A stretch of 64,000 nt of DNA from Monodelphis domestica (Eukaryota; Chordata; Mammalia; Didelphimorphia; Didelphidae), in assembly GCF_027887165.1 (NCBI RefSeq), contig NC_077230.1, positions 327,840,415-327,904,414 of the forward strand, written 5' to 3'. The notes under the pieces are model-generated. The model saw only the letters and a list, made by a program, of their open reading frames with translations, did no database searches and was not told the origin of the DNA. The position numbers were made by a program, and so were the translations under genes. Shown here one piece after another: positions 1 through 11,409 of the stretch. The first letter of the stretch is position 1; every line of letters starts with the position of its first letter.

Positions 1-369
1 CAGACATTTTAGATTTCCATTTTTTTATCCCATAATTTTTTTTTTCATCCTGGATCCTCCCATCCTAATGTTTTAGGACACTGTTTTGTGGTGCATTTGT
101 GGAAAGACACCACCCTGAAGTTGAGGTTCTTGGCAAAATCTCATTCTCGTGGGATTGTGGTTACTACTGAGTTATTGCTTAGGAATCAAACACTAGCTTT
201 ATCCCTGGTTGGGCTTTTGCCTGCACTTTAGATGCTGTTAGTGGTTTTATTTTCTCTATCACTCCCAAATAAATATAATTAAGAGTCTTGAGAAGCATAT
301 GGTTTCCGGGGATGTTTGGTAAGCCGCCAGTTTACTTGGAAAACATACTTAGCATATACTAGGTTCAGT

Positions 370-775
370 TTTGACACTTTCCAAATTCCCCCACTCTACT
401 TTGTGTCCATTTGTTCCTATGCAGATTGTAACATCTTCCTATAGAATGTAAACTGCTGAAGGGAAAGAGATGTTTCTACTCTCTCCCTCTTCAAATTACT
501 TTGGATTACTTTTATATATTTTTTGTTTACTAATCTATCTACATGTATCTTTGTATGTATAGGTACAGTGCTTGGCATTTAATAATTGCTTTATAAATGC
601 TTTTTGATTCCTTGATTCATTTATTCATGTCCAGTCACTCATCAGTAGAATGTAAGCTATTCAAAGGCAGGAATTAATTTTGTCTCTTGTGTTTCTCATC
701 TTAGCACATGAACAAAGTACTAGATTCATAGTAGACCCTTAATAAATAATATTAAATGCAATTGACAATTCAAAC
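370..775 (+). mobile_element. L2 LINE 3' ends (two adjacent copies)
   Basis: Both end in the L2 pattern: 'tagaatgtaaactgctgaag' ... 'acagtgcttggcatttaata' (to about 610), then 'agaatgtaagctattcaaag' ... 'agacccttaataaataat' (to about 775). Non-coding. Confidence 0.65.
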
Positions 776-999
776 ATTTATTAGGAGGGGCTATGTGGGA
801 ACCTATTTCCTTAAGTGCTATTCATGTGTGGCACTCCATTATAGGATTAATATTCTCTCCTTCCACTCTAAAAAAATTTTTTATACATACTTTCTATATA
901 TAGAGTGCTTTATCTCTGTGAAAACTTCTTTCATATAACCTTTCTTTTATGTTCATTAAAATCAGATGTTTTTAAAAGGAAAGAACTTTAATATCCATG

Positions 1000-1195
1000 A
1001 TCTTAATTGATTTTCACAACAATCCTGTGTGAGAGAGAGAAATTATATTGTAACCTCCATTTTAGGGGGCAGAGACCAAAGCTGGGACACAGAGGGGTTA
1101 AACAACAGACCCAAGGGCACAGTGTGATTAATGCCAAAGCTGGACTTACAGACCACATCCCCTGACTCCTTGGCTTTCTATATACTACAAAACCC
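1000..1195 (-). mobile_element. MIR SINE, minus strand
   Basis: 'ttcacaacaatcctgtgtga', 'gaggggttaaacaacagacc' and 'caaagctggacttacagacc' fit antisense MIR. Confidence 0.6.
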
Positions 1196-1199
1196 ATGA

Positions 1200-2560
1200 C
1201 CTTGAGGTCATTTGAAGCAAAGGTATTCTCTCTGCTCTTTAAGTTCTTTCTCCCAAAACAATCCTTGAGAAAGACTCCTCTTCCTAAGATTCTTGAGTTA
1301 GCTGTGCATTCCTGAACATCAATTGTTTTTACCTCTTCTAATCACAGTGAGAAGAGGCAGCTGTTGTGTATTCAAGAGCCCAGAGAGGATCTCTGAATGC
1401 CAGCAAACATTTATCTTCAAAGATAGACAGAATTCTTAACAATCCCACACTCCAAGCCACATTTCCCAATAAAAATGATCCCCAACTATGCGTTCCAAAA
1501 TAAGCCATAGGGCTGGATCCCAGGCCATAGTTCTTGAAGGAGAGAGTCATCCACTTAACCAAAGGGAAAACTGGCAAGTTTCTAAGACAGCCTGTCTCTA
1601 TTAGAGTGCCTTTGATTCTGTAGCCAGATTGGCCAGAGTGTCCATCCACCTGGACCACTCAAAAGAAGTCCCATCTTCCTCCATTTCAATCATCCTATCA
1701 ATCCTCTGCTAACTCCACCCACTTGCTTCCCAAAAGTTTCTTCATTCTCCTGGGAATATGATGACTCAAATGATGAGATAAACATGCTAATCACTTTTCT
1801 TGGCAAAATCCAGCCTGTGTCACTTTGGGTCTCTAGAAACCGGAGTATTCCTTCCAACCATTTGACAACCCTATCCTCTTACAATCAGATTTCTAAAAAC
1901 CCAGATGCAGGTTGAGCCCAGATTCTAATTTCAAATCTCCGGTTGGCTGCAACTCAGGATATGTTCTGTCTTCCATCTCCAGCTGGCCTGAAACTGTGAC
2001 CTTTCCTCTGGAATGAAGACCACGCCACACTGATCTCTACATCCATCGCACTTGGAATGAAATATGTACTCCTCTCTTATCCAGGCTTTGTACTGCAAAA
2101 AGATCAAATAAAGACAGAATATGTTAGCTTTCCTGCTGGGTGGAAAATTGACACCTTTCCATTGTCTTTTTCTTTTCTTTTCTTTTTAAAGGGGTAACTA
2201 ACCTTCCTGAGGTCAGAAAACTATCGCCCTCTCTTTAGGTTTGTTTAGCACCCTGTCCTGAGTCAGTGGTCAATAATAATCAAGAGGGGGCCAAAAAGAG
2301 GGCAACTCAATGCTTTGACTCTACCCCAGGAGTAAAATAAACCCCAAGCTTCTGGAAGTGGCCTTAATACTTTTAGACTACTAGGGTATCATTTAGTAAA
2401 TTACTGCCTCATGGTATTGCATTTCAGCTTTTAAAATAACCAATGACATGGCATTTAGTAAATTATTACCTCTCAACTAAATGATACCTCAGGAGCTTCA
2501 AAGAGTTAATACTATGTGTAGGTGTTCTAGAAAGTAGTTTAAACTCTGACAGAATCTGGT
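1200..2560. other. Intergenic, nothing recognised
   Basis: No gene or clear repeat. Open frames up to 106 codons (minus strand, 1,338-1,658) have no recognisable motif. Confidence 0.5.
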
Positions 2561-2569
2561 TCAATAATG

Positions 2570-3635
2570 AAAGACAATGAGGGGTAGTGGACAGAACACT
2601 GGAATTGAGGTAGAAGGACCTGGGTTTGAGTACTGTATCTGGTACCTGCTCTAATGAGATCCTGGGCGATATCACTTAACCTCTCTGATGACATACTATG
2701 CTCAACCCTGGGCTCATTATCAAAGCCTTTTTGGCTTGGTAAATAAAACCTATCATCCTTAGGTGATCCATTGCCATAACTTTCAAGGACCCAGAGTTAT
2801 CACTATGCCAAAATGAGGCACTGGAGCAGGAATTTAGTGGAGGCAGACACACAAATATAGACATTTCTTAACAATTAGAACTGTTCAAATGTAGAACGGG
2901 CTACTTTATAGTGTGGGCTCCTTTCGTGGATGGATAGAGTTCTGCATCTGGAGATAGAAAAAAAAAACTGATTTCAAATTCAGCCTCAGAACTTAATGTT
3001 GACCTATTTAACAGCTGCTTCAATTTCCTCATCTATAAAATGGGGATACCAAATCTCCATATTCTAATTTCAAATCAAATTAAACAAATAATAAATATGA
3101 TGTCGATGTTATCGATGAATATGACATTAAAGAAAATACATTATCATTGTTTTTCTACCATACCATAGCACTCTCCCAGCCTTTCCTTATGTTTTGCATG
3201 TTACCTCCCCCTTTTAGAATATGAACTAGAGAAGATACTGTCTTGCTTTTCTATTTGCATCTCCAGGTGCATCACTAGAAGTCCTTAAATGAAAGCATTG
3301 ACTATCTTTATTTGACTATAATTCTGAGAACTCAGGCATCAAGCTAAGCTGCTCTAATTTCAGGCAGTTTTATCTAATAAATCATCTAGAAACAACTATG
3401 TGATGCATGGATAAAGCTCTGGACTTGAGGTCAGGAAGAACTGATATCAAATTCAGCTTCAGAAACTTATGTGGCTTAAGTAACATAATCTCTGTCGACT
3501 GCTTCAGTTTCCTCATCTGTAAAATGGGGATAATCATAGCATTTTATTCCCAGGGTGTTGGTGAGAATATAATGAGATGTTTGTAAAGCATTCTGCAAAC
3601 CTTAAAAACCTATGTAAATGTTACGATTATGTGGA
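2570..3635 (+). mobile_element. MIR/CORE-SINE copies (three, + strand)
   Basis: Copies near 2,570-2,690, 2,925-3,125 and 3,400-3,635. Each shows parts of the MIR order, e.g. 'cttgaggtcaggaagaactg', 'ttcctcatctgtaaaatggg', 'gtttgtaaagcattctgcaa'. A partial L2 lies between the second and third. Confidence 0.6.
3165..3305 (+). mobile_element. L2-like 3' end
   Basis: 'agaatatgaactagagaaga' ... 'tttctatttgcatctccagg' fits a worn L2 tail. Short and diverged. Confidence 0.4.
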
Positions 3636-4164
3636 TGATCTTGCCCAGGCTTTAACAATGAATGGTAGAGTAATGTAGTGGAAAGGCCTCCTTTTGAATC
3701 ACAGGTTTTCTCTTTACTAGATGAATGACTTTGGGTGATTCACTTTACCATTACTGGTTATTCTAGTTTCTCCTTCTGCAAAATAAGGGGATTTTTAAAA
3801 AAAGTAATCCCTAAGCGCCCTTCCAGCTCAAATTCTCACAATGTTTTGTTTTGTTTTGTCTTTTTAAAATCATCTCATGGTAGAAATTCCACTGAAGGAT
3901 ATTCAGGAGAAACATTGTCAGGCGGCTTGTCGCAAACAGGATGCATTTGAAGACTAGAGCCAGGACTGGTGTAGATTCTTTAGTCTGCCCAACAGAGTCT
4001 ACGGAAATCTATGACTCCCACTCTTCCCTTATGAGCACATCAGCAAGGAAGAGTAGGGAAACCCCATTCATAGACAGACTTCCAGACCTAAGGAGAAAGG
4101 ATGATTCTACCTTGATAGAAAATCAGTCTTTTCAATCATTTTTCAGACCTATCTGACTTTGGCC

Positions 4165-4296
4165 CCACTTGAGAATTTCTTTGGCAGAGACACTAGACTA
4201 GTTTGCTATTTCCTTCTCCAGGTCATTTGATAGGTGAGGAAACTGAGGCAAAGAAAGTTAAGTGACTTGCCCAGGGTCCCACAATTAGGAGGTGTT
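4165..4296 (-). mobile_element. Mar-type CORE-SINE, minus strand
   Basis: 'gtttgctatttccttctcca', 'gaggaaactgaggcaaagaa' and 'gacttgcccagggtcccaca' are the antisense core and tail of the second SINE family of the window. Confidence 0.7.
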
Positions 4297-4316
4297 AATT
4301 CAGAAAGATGAATCTA

Positions 4317-4450
4317 ATGTGTAAAACCCAATGGAATTGCATGTTGGCTACAGGAGGGAGGTGGGAGGAGGGGAGAAAAAAAAAACTTGAATCATGTAAC
4401 CATGGAAAATTTTTCTTAATCAATCAATTAAATACAATTAAAAGAAAAAT
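4317..4450 (+). mobile_element. Very short L1 3' end with 13-bp target duplication
   Basis: 134 bp of L1 3' UTR ('aaaacccaatggaattgc', a G-rich tract, 'atcatgtaaccatgg', A-rich tail) flanked by AAAGATGAATCTA at 4,304-4,316 and 4,451-4,463. Confidence 0.88.
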
Positions 4451-4464
4451 AAAGATGAATCTAC

Positions 4465-4640
4465 CTGACTGAGTATGGCATTCTATCCACAAGTCACCTA
4501 GTCAACAAGGATGAATTAAGCATTAAATATGTGGTAGGTGCTATGCTAAACTCTGAGAATACAAATATAAGCAGAAAGAAAACCAGACCCTGCCCTCAAG
4601 GAGTTTACATTCTAAAGTAGGAAGCTGACACATGAAGAAT
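4465..4640 (+). repeat. Dispersed mammalian repeat (family not named)
   Basis: 'ggtaggtgctatgctaaact' then 'cctgccctcaaggagtttac': a pattern repeated at 15,730-15,860, 20,555-20,660, 33,905-33,995 and 51,740-51,860 in this window. Non-coding; I do not know the Repbase name. Confidence 0.5.
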
Positions 4641-5100
4641 TACTGAACAGGAGTCATTGTTGTTCATTCTTTGTATTATAAGAGGGCCAATGACAGCTTG
4701 GGGAGATGTCTTGACTTGTGAGTAAACTGGATTTAAGTGAGACAGAGTTGAGCCAAAGTCCTCACTTTCTCTCCCAGAGTCATTAAGGTCCAGTGACAAA
4801 ACAAAAGTCAAGACAACTGGTGATAAGTCAAGATATAGTAGATGACCTTAGCTTCTTTGAGGGCTAACCAAGCTCTAGGCACTCCTTAGCAATTGTTTCT
4901 CCCACTTTCCTGGCCTTGGAGCAAATTGTTCTCATCTGTCCATTTCACCAGGAAAATCTTCACATTCTTGGGGTAGACAACCTCCTAATTCATCAATGGG
5001 TTTGAGGCCAGTCAGTTACCCTCAACCTGGCTTAGCTTATTGACAAGACAGTTTTCCTGTGGTATGGTTACTAGACATGCTACAGTTTCTTGGAGCCACA
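4640..5100 (+). repeat. Probable dispersed marsupial repeat
   Basis: The stretch around 4,660-5,030 ('tattataagagggccaatga', 'aaaagtcaagacaactggtg', 'attcatcaatgggtttgagg') reads like a dispersed marsupial repeat I recall, but I cannot place the family. No gene seen. Confidence 0.3.
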
Positions 5101-6175
5101 GGTGAAAGTTGGGTGGAAGATGGAAAATAAAAGTGAATGAGCAGCATGGATCTGCAAGCCCTCACACCAGAGGCACTAGTTTTCCCTGAACACCCCAGCC
5201 CACACCCTAACTCTGAAAAGGGATAAGGAGAGATGAAAGTAGAGGGAGGGGTACATTGTAGACAAAGTCCTGTGGAAATAAGTCATGAGGGATGAAGATA
5301 TCTTTGGGTTGGGCCTCCTTAAAATGGAAGTTCTGGGAAGAACCAACCAGTCTGAGGGAGAGGCCAAGAGTCATCAGGTGTTTCCAGTGTTAGAATTAGT
5401 CCTCAGGTAAAACAAGTTTCCAGGGTGAACAGGTTTCTATGGCATGGTGGATCAAGTGGAGATGAATCAGAATTGTAATCTGTAAAGAAAAAATGGGTCC
5501 TTACATGATTGACAGGGAGGAAGGTGGGAGAAAAAAGGAATCTTCTCCCCTTAAACACATAATCTCAAACTACCACACTACTAAAGCATTGATTGACTTC
5601 CTTTTTCTATCAGTTTACCCATTAACCTTCTAAAGGGACACTTGAGAAGTGAGAATATTATAATTATCACCATCCGCAACATTAAGAAATGATGCATTGC
5701 ACTTTAAGATTTACAAAGCATTTGATGTATATTATCTCATTTACTTCATAGACCTATAAGTAGGTATGCTAATATCATTTTTTAAAATTTTGTCTGAGCA
5801 TTCAGAAAAAAAAAAACCCTCTTTTTTATTAAGGCAGATTCAAAACCCTTGTGGACATGCAACCTGCCAACTGTATCCACAGGTGCTCTTGCCCTGCCTC
5901 TACTGTAGCCATAAATACTGAAGATCCAGAAAAGCAAGTTCTTTACACCAAAGCCCTTGGCACAATCAAATAGTTCAAAATTTGGAACATGTGGGTGTTA
6001 TTAATGAAAAAGACATTAAAGAAGATACATCAGAAAACCATGTTTCTTTCTACTACAACCTAGCAAACACTGGCCCTTTCCTTCTGACTTACAGCTGAAA
6101 CCTCATGTGTGTATGTGTGTGTGCTGTTTTCCCTCTATTAAACCATGAGGTCTTTGAGAGCAAATAGTCTTACTT

Positions 6176-6316
<141 letters not shown>

Positions 6317-6331
6317 TCTTTATTTTTTTTT

Positions 6332-6478
6332 CCTCTTTAATGAACATAGATGCAAAAATCTTAAATAAAATACTAGCAAAGAGATTACAACAATATATCA
6401 CATCACAAGGATTATTCCCCATGACCAGGTGGGATTTATGTTAGGAATGCAAGAATGGTTCAATATTAGGACAACCTT
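6332..6478 (+). mobile_element. L1 ORF2 fragment (reverse-transcriptase region)
   Basis: Translates as [19 protein letters not shown], matching the L1 RT region (human MNIDAKILNKILANRIQQH), and runs on to a G-F-x-x-G-M-Q-like stretch with a frame break. Only about 150 bp, bounded by the (TTTC)/(TTCC) run on the left and a SINE on the right. Confidence 0.8.
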
Positions 6479-6486
6479 GTTTTTTT

Positions 6487-6665
6487 AATACCCTTCCTTT
6501 CTGATCTAATATCAATTCTAAGGCAGAAGAACAGCAAAGGCTAGGCAAATGGGGTTAAGTGACTTGCCCAGGGTCACAAAGCAAGGAAATTCCTGGGACC
6601 AGATTTAAACCCAGGTCCTTCTGACTCCAGGCCTAGCACTTTATCCACTGTGCTAACCAGCTGCT
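6487..6665 (-). mobile_element. tRNA-related marsupial SINE, minus strand
   Basis: 'ctaaggcagaagaacagcaa', 'gggttaagtgacttgcccag' and 'ccactgtgctaaccagctgc' are the antisense landmarks of this SINE. Sits next to the L1 fragment at 6,332. Confidence 0.82.
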
Positions 6666-6759
6666 CCTGTCTTGCTTTTCTATTTTTATCTTCAGAGAAT
6701 AGTACAGTGCTTTACACACAGTAATGATTTAAGAAATACTTTTTCCTTCCTCCTTTCAT

Positions 6760-7160
6760 TTATTTGTCGTAGGGAGTAGCCTGGGACAAGTGGTTTGCTC
6801 AAGGTCCCATAATCAATATGTACCAGTCTGGATTTGAGCCTAGGTTTTCCTGGCCAGCCTTGTACTATTCCATACTGCATTTCAAAGATTTCCCTTTTAC
6901 AAATAAGGAAACGGAGTAAAAAAAATGGAAATGACTTGCCCAAGGTCACATACCTACTTAGAGGCAGGGGAGGGACATGAGGCAATTAGAAGATGTTGTA
7001 CTTGAAACCTGTAAGACCTGGGTTCGGACCCCTTCTCTCACACAATCTCTATGACTGAGCAATTCACTTAACCTATCTGAGACTCAGTTTCCTCATCTGT
7101 AAAATGAAGGAGTTGGACAATATGGTCTCTGAGCTTCCTTCCCCATATCTATGATACCAT
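6760..7160. mobile_element. MIR/CORE-SINE copies (one minus, one plus)
   Basis: An antisense copy at about 6,760-6,965 ('tgacttgcccaaggtcacat') and a sense copy at about 6,980-7,160 ('ctcagtttcctcatctgtaa', 'ggagttggacaatatggtct'). Confidence 0.6.
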
Positions 7161-8790
7161 AACTCCTAGTTTACTGCCCTTTGTGGAATGAAAGAATCCA
7201 TGCCCCTTCTCTGGGCTGTTTGATCTGGTGCCATTGGTTTTCAATATGATATTTCGGTTTTTCATCCCTGTGTGGTCTTTGAGAGCAATAGCCATAGCTA
7301 AACTAATCTTTACATCTCTCCCCCTACATCTCTCTAGCACACTAGCCAATTCAATCCTTTCCTCATTTTTTGAGGTAAATTTTAGGAGTCAGTCCTGTCC
7401 TGACAGTTGTCCCATATTACCAAAGAGGTCAGAGGAGAAATAGCAGAGTTCCCTATAAGGATGGCAAAAATCATTCCTAGCATGCATGGTGAAGAAGGAT
7501 GCCATGCCAAGAGGAATTTTGCCCAGAAGAGGTTTATTTTGCTTAGAAAGACTAAACCCCGGGAGGGAAGATGTTTACAGTATAATACGCTGACGACAGG
7601 TATAGGAAAGGCTAATCAGGCAGAGCTATTTAGTTTTCCCCAAATCCAAGAACAGGATTGCTCTCCGTGTTGTATAATCTACGTGTCACCTTTCACTTTG
7701 GAACTCTATCAAAGGCAGTTCTACCCTCCCTTCCTCCTGAAGTTCTGAGCCAAGCCACCTCCCCCTCCCTTCTCCCCCCCTCCTCCCCACAAGCCACAAT
7801 CCGTAAACAAGACACCGGGCAAGCCGCTATACACGTACCTCGGGGAAGGAACTCCGGGGTAGGGGGTGGGGGTGGAGAAGAGAGCCTCCAGCTAGATCCC
7901 TGATGCTTCAGATGAGTCCCACTCTAAAGGACGTCCTCCCCCAACCCTCCTACTGCCCCCCCCCATTCCTTTCGCTTCCCACACACTTGCATTTTACTTT
8001 TCCGAACAAGTAAAAATGGTCACTGTTGGATCTAGTGACCTATTTGCCACTTAGGGGCGTGACAGTGGACCTAGCAATCTTGCTAAACCTTGGATCTTGT
8101 CCAAGTCTGTTTTTTCAGGGTGGAATGAAATGCATGTGTTTGAGCCCATATCCTTGACATTTTAGCCTGTTGCTCAAACATTTCCCAATCATCTTCAGCA
8201 TTTACATTCCCAAGAGGTCTGGGGAGGGAAAAGGATGCAAACAAGGCAGGCCATCTTTTTTCCTGCCTTTCCTCAGAAGAATAGTTGTTTTCCTTTAAGA
8301 TTCACCCGTCCTTGACAAAGTACACCTTCCTCCCTTCTCTGCAGTCGTGGGGGCGGGGGGCGCCTATCGACGTCAAAAATTAACATTCTCACGCTCAGTC
8401 CATATGTTGGTTGATTGGTTTTGCTGAACTGCTTTCCCCCCACTTTTTAAAAATTATATACATCAGGATTACATGGGATGGCTAGATGAGTGGGGGAGGG
8501 CAGAAGGATATTTTGGAAATGAATTTGATACAAAAATAACCACATCCATCTTTTTTTTTTAGAATTCATCGACTTTATTACCAAGTTGTTTCCCACACAC
8601 ATCTACGAAAACCTATTGAGTCAGTGTGAGGTGGGCTTGCCAACACGTGAGAAACTGCACTGGCATGTGTACAGGGGCTTCTTGACGCCTCCTTCACAAT
8701 CACATCCTTCTTGGGATGTGGCTAAGGGACAGCATATGCACTAGAACTAATGAAGAAAATAGAGGTAGTCAAATACGTACAGGTGTTTTT
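7160..8790. other. Intergenic unique sequence, partly GC-rich
   Basis: No repeat recognised. Part of it (7,740-8,400) has more CpG than the surrounding DNA, with C-rich tracts and a GGGGGCG run with CGACGTCA near 8,370. It could be regulatory; no gene seen. An open frame of 113 codons at 7,407 has no recognisable features. Confidence 0.4.
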
Positions 8791-8805
8791 AGCGCCACCT
8801 ATTGG
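8791..8805 (-). promoter_or_regulatory. CTCF-like motif (candidate)
   Basis: Minus strand reads CCAATAGGTGGCGCT, one mismatch from the CTCF core CCASYAGRKGGCRS, in a stretch free of recognised repeats. It is a motif match only. Confidence 0.4.
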
Positions 8806-9229
8806 ACAGGAAGTAAAACTGAACTACATCCAGGATTGTTTTCCATTAGCCTGCCGATTTCCTGTGGTGGGAGCTCTCCGATTAAAATGAAGGGTACATT
8901 TTTAGCATTGGAAGGGATCATTTGACAGATGAGTAACTGGGAAAGATTATCGAGCTTGCCCAAAGTCATTCAAGTTACTGTAGAAGTAGAACTTTGGTTG
9001 TTCCGTTGCTTGGCGATGCCCCAATTGGAGAATATTGTTGGTGGTTCAAGCTGTTAATAGAAAGTTTTAAGTGTCATTCATGCTTTCATCATCAACTTGC
9101 TGAATAAATTTGGACAAATAACAACCTCACTGGGCCCTGGTTTTCGCACTCATACACTAAGAATAATAAAGCCAGCCACAAAATTGTTAAGATCCCCAGA
9201 AGCACTTGGGAACTCTATGATTTAAAAAG

Positions 9230-9350
9230 TCGATAAGTTTCTGGATGGCAGGAACTGGTAAGTTATTGTCGTTTGTTTTGTCTTTGTGCTCCCTAGTGCC
9301 TAGCCTTTGGCAGGTATTTGAAAATGTTTGTTGGGTTGGATTAGATGGTC
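9230..9350 (+). mobile_element. L2-like 3' end
   Basis: 'tggatggcaggaactggtaa' ... 'ccctagtgcctagcctttgg' and 'aaaatgtttgttgggttgga' match the last part of L2. Confidence 0.5.
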
Positions 9351-10129
9351 CCAAATTCAGTTTCAAAGCTTTTTAAAAAATATTCTATAATAAAGCATAT
9401 TGCAATGAGAAGTTATGTGAATGACATATCCCCTCTTTTCTGTAAACCTGATATTTGCAACATGCTTGGAAGCTAAGATCATAACTTAGACAATGTCCTT
9501 CATAAAAGATGAAGTATATGAGAAGGTCAACAGGGGCATTTCAATGCAAGAGACAAGGCAGGGATACAAAATATACTCATGCAATGGCACTCTGCCTAAC
9601 TTTTCTGAGAAATGCTTTTGCAGTTTCAAAATAGTACATCCGTGCTGGCATTAGACCTAGTGCTCCCAAGAGTCACTGAAAAAATAACCTGGAGTTTGAG
9701 TACTGAAGATTTTTTAAATTTCAGTGTTTGGTGGGGGACTTGAATCTTCCTATCCTCCCCCTCCTGCTCCCCAAATCCCCAATTCTGCTCCTCCAGTGAA
9801 AACTTCAGGAAAAAGCAAAGATTTTAGCCCAAGGGTGACTTTGGAAATCTCATTTGGGCAACCAGATTTGGCCTCGCTGCTGGAGTCTTCCTCTGATTCC
9901 CTGGGCAGAAACCTGATATAGGATTTGATAACTAATGAATCAACTTCAAAGCCCTTGTAGATATCTGGGGCTACATAAATGTGCCATAGGCATCATGCTA
10001 ACTTCACCTGAAAGTGGTTGTAACACCTGGGGGCCAACTGAGATCAGGCAGCTAGACTCCCACATCCTGTCACCTCTCGGGGATCCTAATTCCTCTGAAA
10101 TGACTCAATCCTTGGATAGAGGCACATGC

Positions 10130-10375
10130 TCTTAGAGATGAAAGGGACCTGAATTGCCATCTGGTTCAACCCTATACTGATCCCAAGTCCCCTCAGACAA
10201 TTTGACTGACAAATAGCATCCCAGGCTCTGCTTAAAGACCTCCAATGAGAGGGAGCTCACTACCTCCCAAGGCAGCCCATTCTACTTTTATTGAATTCTC
10301 TTGGTTAGGCAATTGTCAGTTTCTAACCCTAGCTTCTAATACAGCTCTCTGGAACTAAATAGAAGGAATCTAATC
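10130..10375 (-). mobile_element. CR1/L3 LINE relic, minus strand
   Basis: 'catcccaggctctgcttaaa', 'gagctcactacctcccaagg' and 'cagcccattctacttttatt' are the complement of the CR1/L3 3' end. Old and non-coding. Confidence 0.65.
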
Positions 10376-10386
10376 CCTCTTCCTAG

Positions 10387-10627
10387 GACAGCCAGGTAGC
10401 ACAGTGGAGAGAGTGTCCAGTTTGGAGTCAGGGTGACTCAGCTTCAAAAGTTAAAATCTGGCATCAGAGGCTTATTAGTTGTGACCCTGGGCAAGTCACA
10501 TAACCTTGTTTGCCTCTGTTTCCTTATCTGTTAAATGAGCTGGAGAAGAAAATGGGAAAGCACTCCAGTACTATGCCCAAAAAACTCCAAATGGGGCTAC
10601 AAAGAGTTGGACACAACTGAACAAAAA
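10387..10627 (+). mobile_element. Mar-type CORE-SINE, + strand
   Basis: Head 'cagccaggtagcacagtgga', core 'cctgggcaagtcacataacc' and tail 'caaagagttggacacaactg'. About full length. Confidence 0.82.
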
Positions 10628-10899
10628 ATTTATCTCTTCCACAAGATAGTCAGTCTTTCAGATACCTGAAGACAGATATCAAGCCCACTTTGAGTATTCT
10701 CTTTTTCAAAATAAATAGTTTTAGTTTCTTCAGTGGATCGTCAAATAGAATGAACCCTAGGGCAAGCAGACCAGTTCAGTACTGGTCCTAGAATCAGAAG
10801 AAACCTGGATTCTAATTCCAGTTTTCCACTTGCTATTCACATAATCCAAGGCACCTTTGGGTGCTAATGGAATCATCCCATATTACAATAGGGATTCTT

Positions 10900-11211
10900 T
10901 TTTTTTAAATTATTAATTAATTAAGAAAAATTTTCCATGGTTACATGATTCATGCTCATTCCCTACCTCCCCCCCCCCATAGCCAATGCACAATTCCATT
11001 GGGTTTTACATGCATCATTTATCAAGACCTATTTCCATATTATTAACATTTGCACTAAGGGTGATTGTTTAGAGTCTATATCCCTAATCATATCCCCATT
11101 GACCCAAGTGATCAAGCAGTTGTTTTTCTTCTGTGTTTCTGCTCCCACAGTTCTTTGTCTGGATGTGGACAGCATTCTTTCTCATAGGTTCCTCAGAATT
11201 GTCCTGGATCA
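10900..11211 (-). mobile_element. Short L1 3' end, minus strand, inserted into a hAT element
   Basis: 312 bp of L1 3' UTR in antisense (T-rich left end, then 'ttttccatggttacatgatt'). It is flanked by a 16-bp target duplication TACAATAGGGATTCTT at 10,884-10,899 and 11,212-11,227. The duplicated site is the terminal repeat of a hAT MITE, so the L1 is younger than the hAT. Confidence 0.88.
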
Positions 11212-11212
11212 T

Positions 11213-11405
11213 ACAATAGGGATTCTTAACCTAATATTATCAAATTTTAAAAAATATATGTATTTTATGACAATTTTTCAATATGTTCAGTTTCCTTTGT
11301 AATCCTGAATGTTTTATTTATTATTTTTAAAACATTCTGAGGAGGGGGTTATCAGACTATGCCAAAAGGGCATGTCCATGATACAAAATAGGTTAGGTCT
11401 CCTGT
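11213..11405 (+). mobile_element. Charlie-like hAT MITE
   Basis: Terminal motifs 'caatagggattcttaacct' on the left and 'aggttaggtctcctg' on the right resemble the inverted ends of the MITE in the FZD4 3' UTR. The interior carries the same 'acattctgaggaggggg ... atgtcc' block in antisense. The left end was split by the L1 at 10,900. Confidence 0.6.
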
Positions 11406-11409
11406 TCTA

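Noticed and set aside
7407-7748. 113-codon + strand frame
   Set aside because: No recognisable motif, no neighbouring splice or poly(A) context; treated as chance.
10952-11302. 116-codon + strand frame
   Set aside because: It spans an antisense L1 tail and the adjoining hAT MITE; not a gene.
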